Source: Paracoccaceae bacterium (GTDB lineage Bacteria > Pseudomonadota > Alphaproteobacteria > Rhodobacterales > Rhodobacteraceae). From it: DNA of 6,863 bases. Under the pieces are notes generated by a model, which saw only the letters and a list, made by a program, of their open reading frames with translations, made no database searches and was not told where the DNA came from. The translations under genes were made by a program, and so were the position numbers. Below, piece by piece: positions 6,531 to 6,863 of this stretch (position 1 is its first letter; every line of letters starts with the position of its first letter). The DNA lies in the NCBI GenBank assembly GCA_003565055.1, contig PXDM01000202.1:1-6863 (forward strand), given 5' to 3'.

Positions 6531-6863
6531 TCATGTCGGCCCGGCATGTGGCGCAATCTCGCGGGCTTTGGACAGAAGCTGCGTTGCTGTCGCCTTCAGA
6601 TGCGCCCTGAGGTCGTCAAACCACTGGCCCGCATCGCTGCCCGCCCGGCGCACAAGCGCAATCTGTCGGGTCGGCTCAGGGGCCTGAAAACGCCGGAAAT
6701 CCATGCCGGGATTCGCGACTTTCTCAGAGGGCAGCGCGATCTCGGGCAGAAAGGTCAGCCCGAATCCCTGCGCGACCAGACCGCAAAGCGTCGAGAGCGA
6801 GGATGCCCCGAGATCGAGCCGGGTCTGGCGACGGTCAAGCTGGCAGAATTCCAGAGCCTGATC
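6531..6863 (-). CDS. oxyR: OxyR-like LysR-family regulator, C-terminal part (5' end outside window)
   Basis: A LysR-type transcriptional regulator resembling the peroxide sensor OxyR. Only the last 110 residues are visible, about a third of the usual 300-310; the DNA-binding helix-turn-helix lies beyond the right edge. The fragment opens with DQALEFC, which aligns with E. coli OxyR residues 202-208 (DQAMGFC), so the Cys at fragment residue 7 (codon 6843-6845) corresponds to the resolving Cys208. The peroxidatic Cys199 would sit three codons outside the window. Further OxyR-like stretches are ASSLSTL (20-26), GFGLTFLPEIALP (33-45) and PEPTRQIALVRR (62-73), matching the effector domain. The frame ends in TGA at 6531-6533. 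It was recognised by reading the - strand directly from the edge, since no start codon lies inside. A LysR paralogue without a sensing cysteine pair is the alternative until the upstream residues are seen. Confidence 0.85.
   Translation of the reverse strand, partial: DQALEFCQLDRRQTRLDLGASSLSTLCGLVAQGFGLTFLPEIALPSEKVANPGMDFRRFQAPEPTRQIALVRRAGSDAGQWFDDLRAHLKATATQLLSKAREIAPHAGPT

Noticed and set aside
6488..6548. Possible terminator after the oxyR-like gene: a CATG-based imperfect hairpin at 6532-6548 and a six-T run at 6490-6495 on the - strand.
   Set aside because: The hairpin has a mismatch and lies about 36 bases from the T run, and no stable stem directly precedes the T run.
5416..6687. 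A 423-codon open frame on the + strand opposite lipA.
   Set aside because: It lies almost wholly antisense to a fully intact lipA, its product is rich in Arg and His as expected for the reverse of GC-rich coding sequence, and it resembles no family I know. Its start region also runs through the hairpin element.

Overview
The window looks like chromosomal DNA of an alphaproteobacterium, most likely of the order Rhodobacterales (Roseobacter/Rhodobacter group). The evidence is high GC with strongly GC-biased codon use, the flavour of the proteins (482-residue GuaB, LipA with the Rhodobacterales-like N-terminus, GTG starts behind strong AGGAG ribosome binding sites), and a short intergenic palindromic element of a kind I associate with that order. 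I cannot name a genus. I see no insertion sequence, phage gene, tRNA, rRNA or CRISPR array.

Layout. On the + strand there is only the 3' part of tyrS (1-732), open at the left edge. Everything else is on the - strand, transcribed from right to left: the 3' part of an oxyR-type LysR regulator (6531-6863, open at the right edge), lipA (5497-6441), rpe (4664-5362), a gph-type HAD phosphatase (4008-4667), a ten-helix TDT/TehA-SLAC1 family transporter (3037-4011), guaB (1515-2963) and a TSUP (TauE/SafE) permease (733-1515). tyrS and the TSUP gene converge with no base between their stop codons.

The compact block rpe-gph-TDT is joined by two 4-base stop/start overlaps and is almost certainly one transcription unit. 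After a 73-base gap comes guaB, whose stop codon overlaps the TSUP start by one base, so those two form a second coupled pair that may be read from the first. lipA is separated from rpe by 134 bases holding two adjacent mini-hairpins, and oxyR from lipA by 89 bases. The gaps at rpe, lipA and guaB each hold a clear Shine-Dalgarno sequence, but I found no convincing sigma-70 promoter or strong intrinsic terminator in them.

Functions. The genes are mostly housekeeping: tyrosyl-tRNA charging, the first committed step of GMP synthesis, the pentose phosphate/Calvin epimerase, phosphoglycolate salvage and lipoate synthesis. The less ordinary parts are the two uncharacterised transporters tied translationally to core metabolic genes (TDT to gph, TSUP to guaB), the peroxide-sensor-like regulator upstream of the Fe-S enzyme LipA, and the palindromic element after lipA. 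I do not see a clearly novel multi-gene system; the transporter couplings are the best leads.
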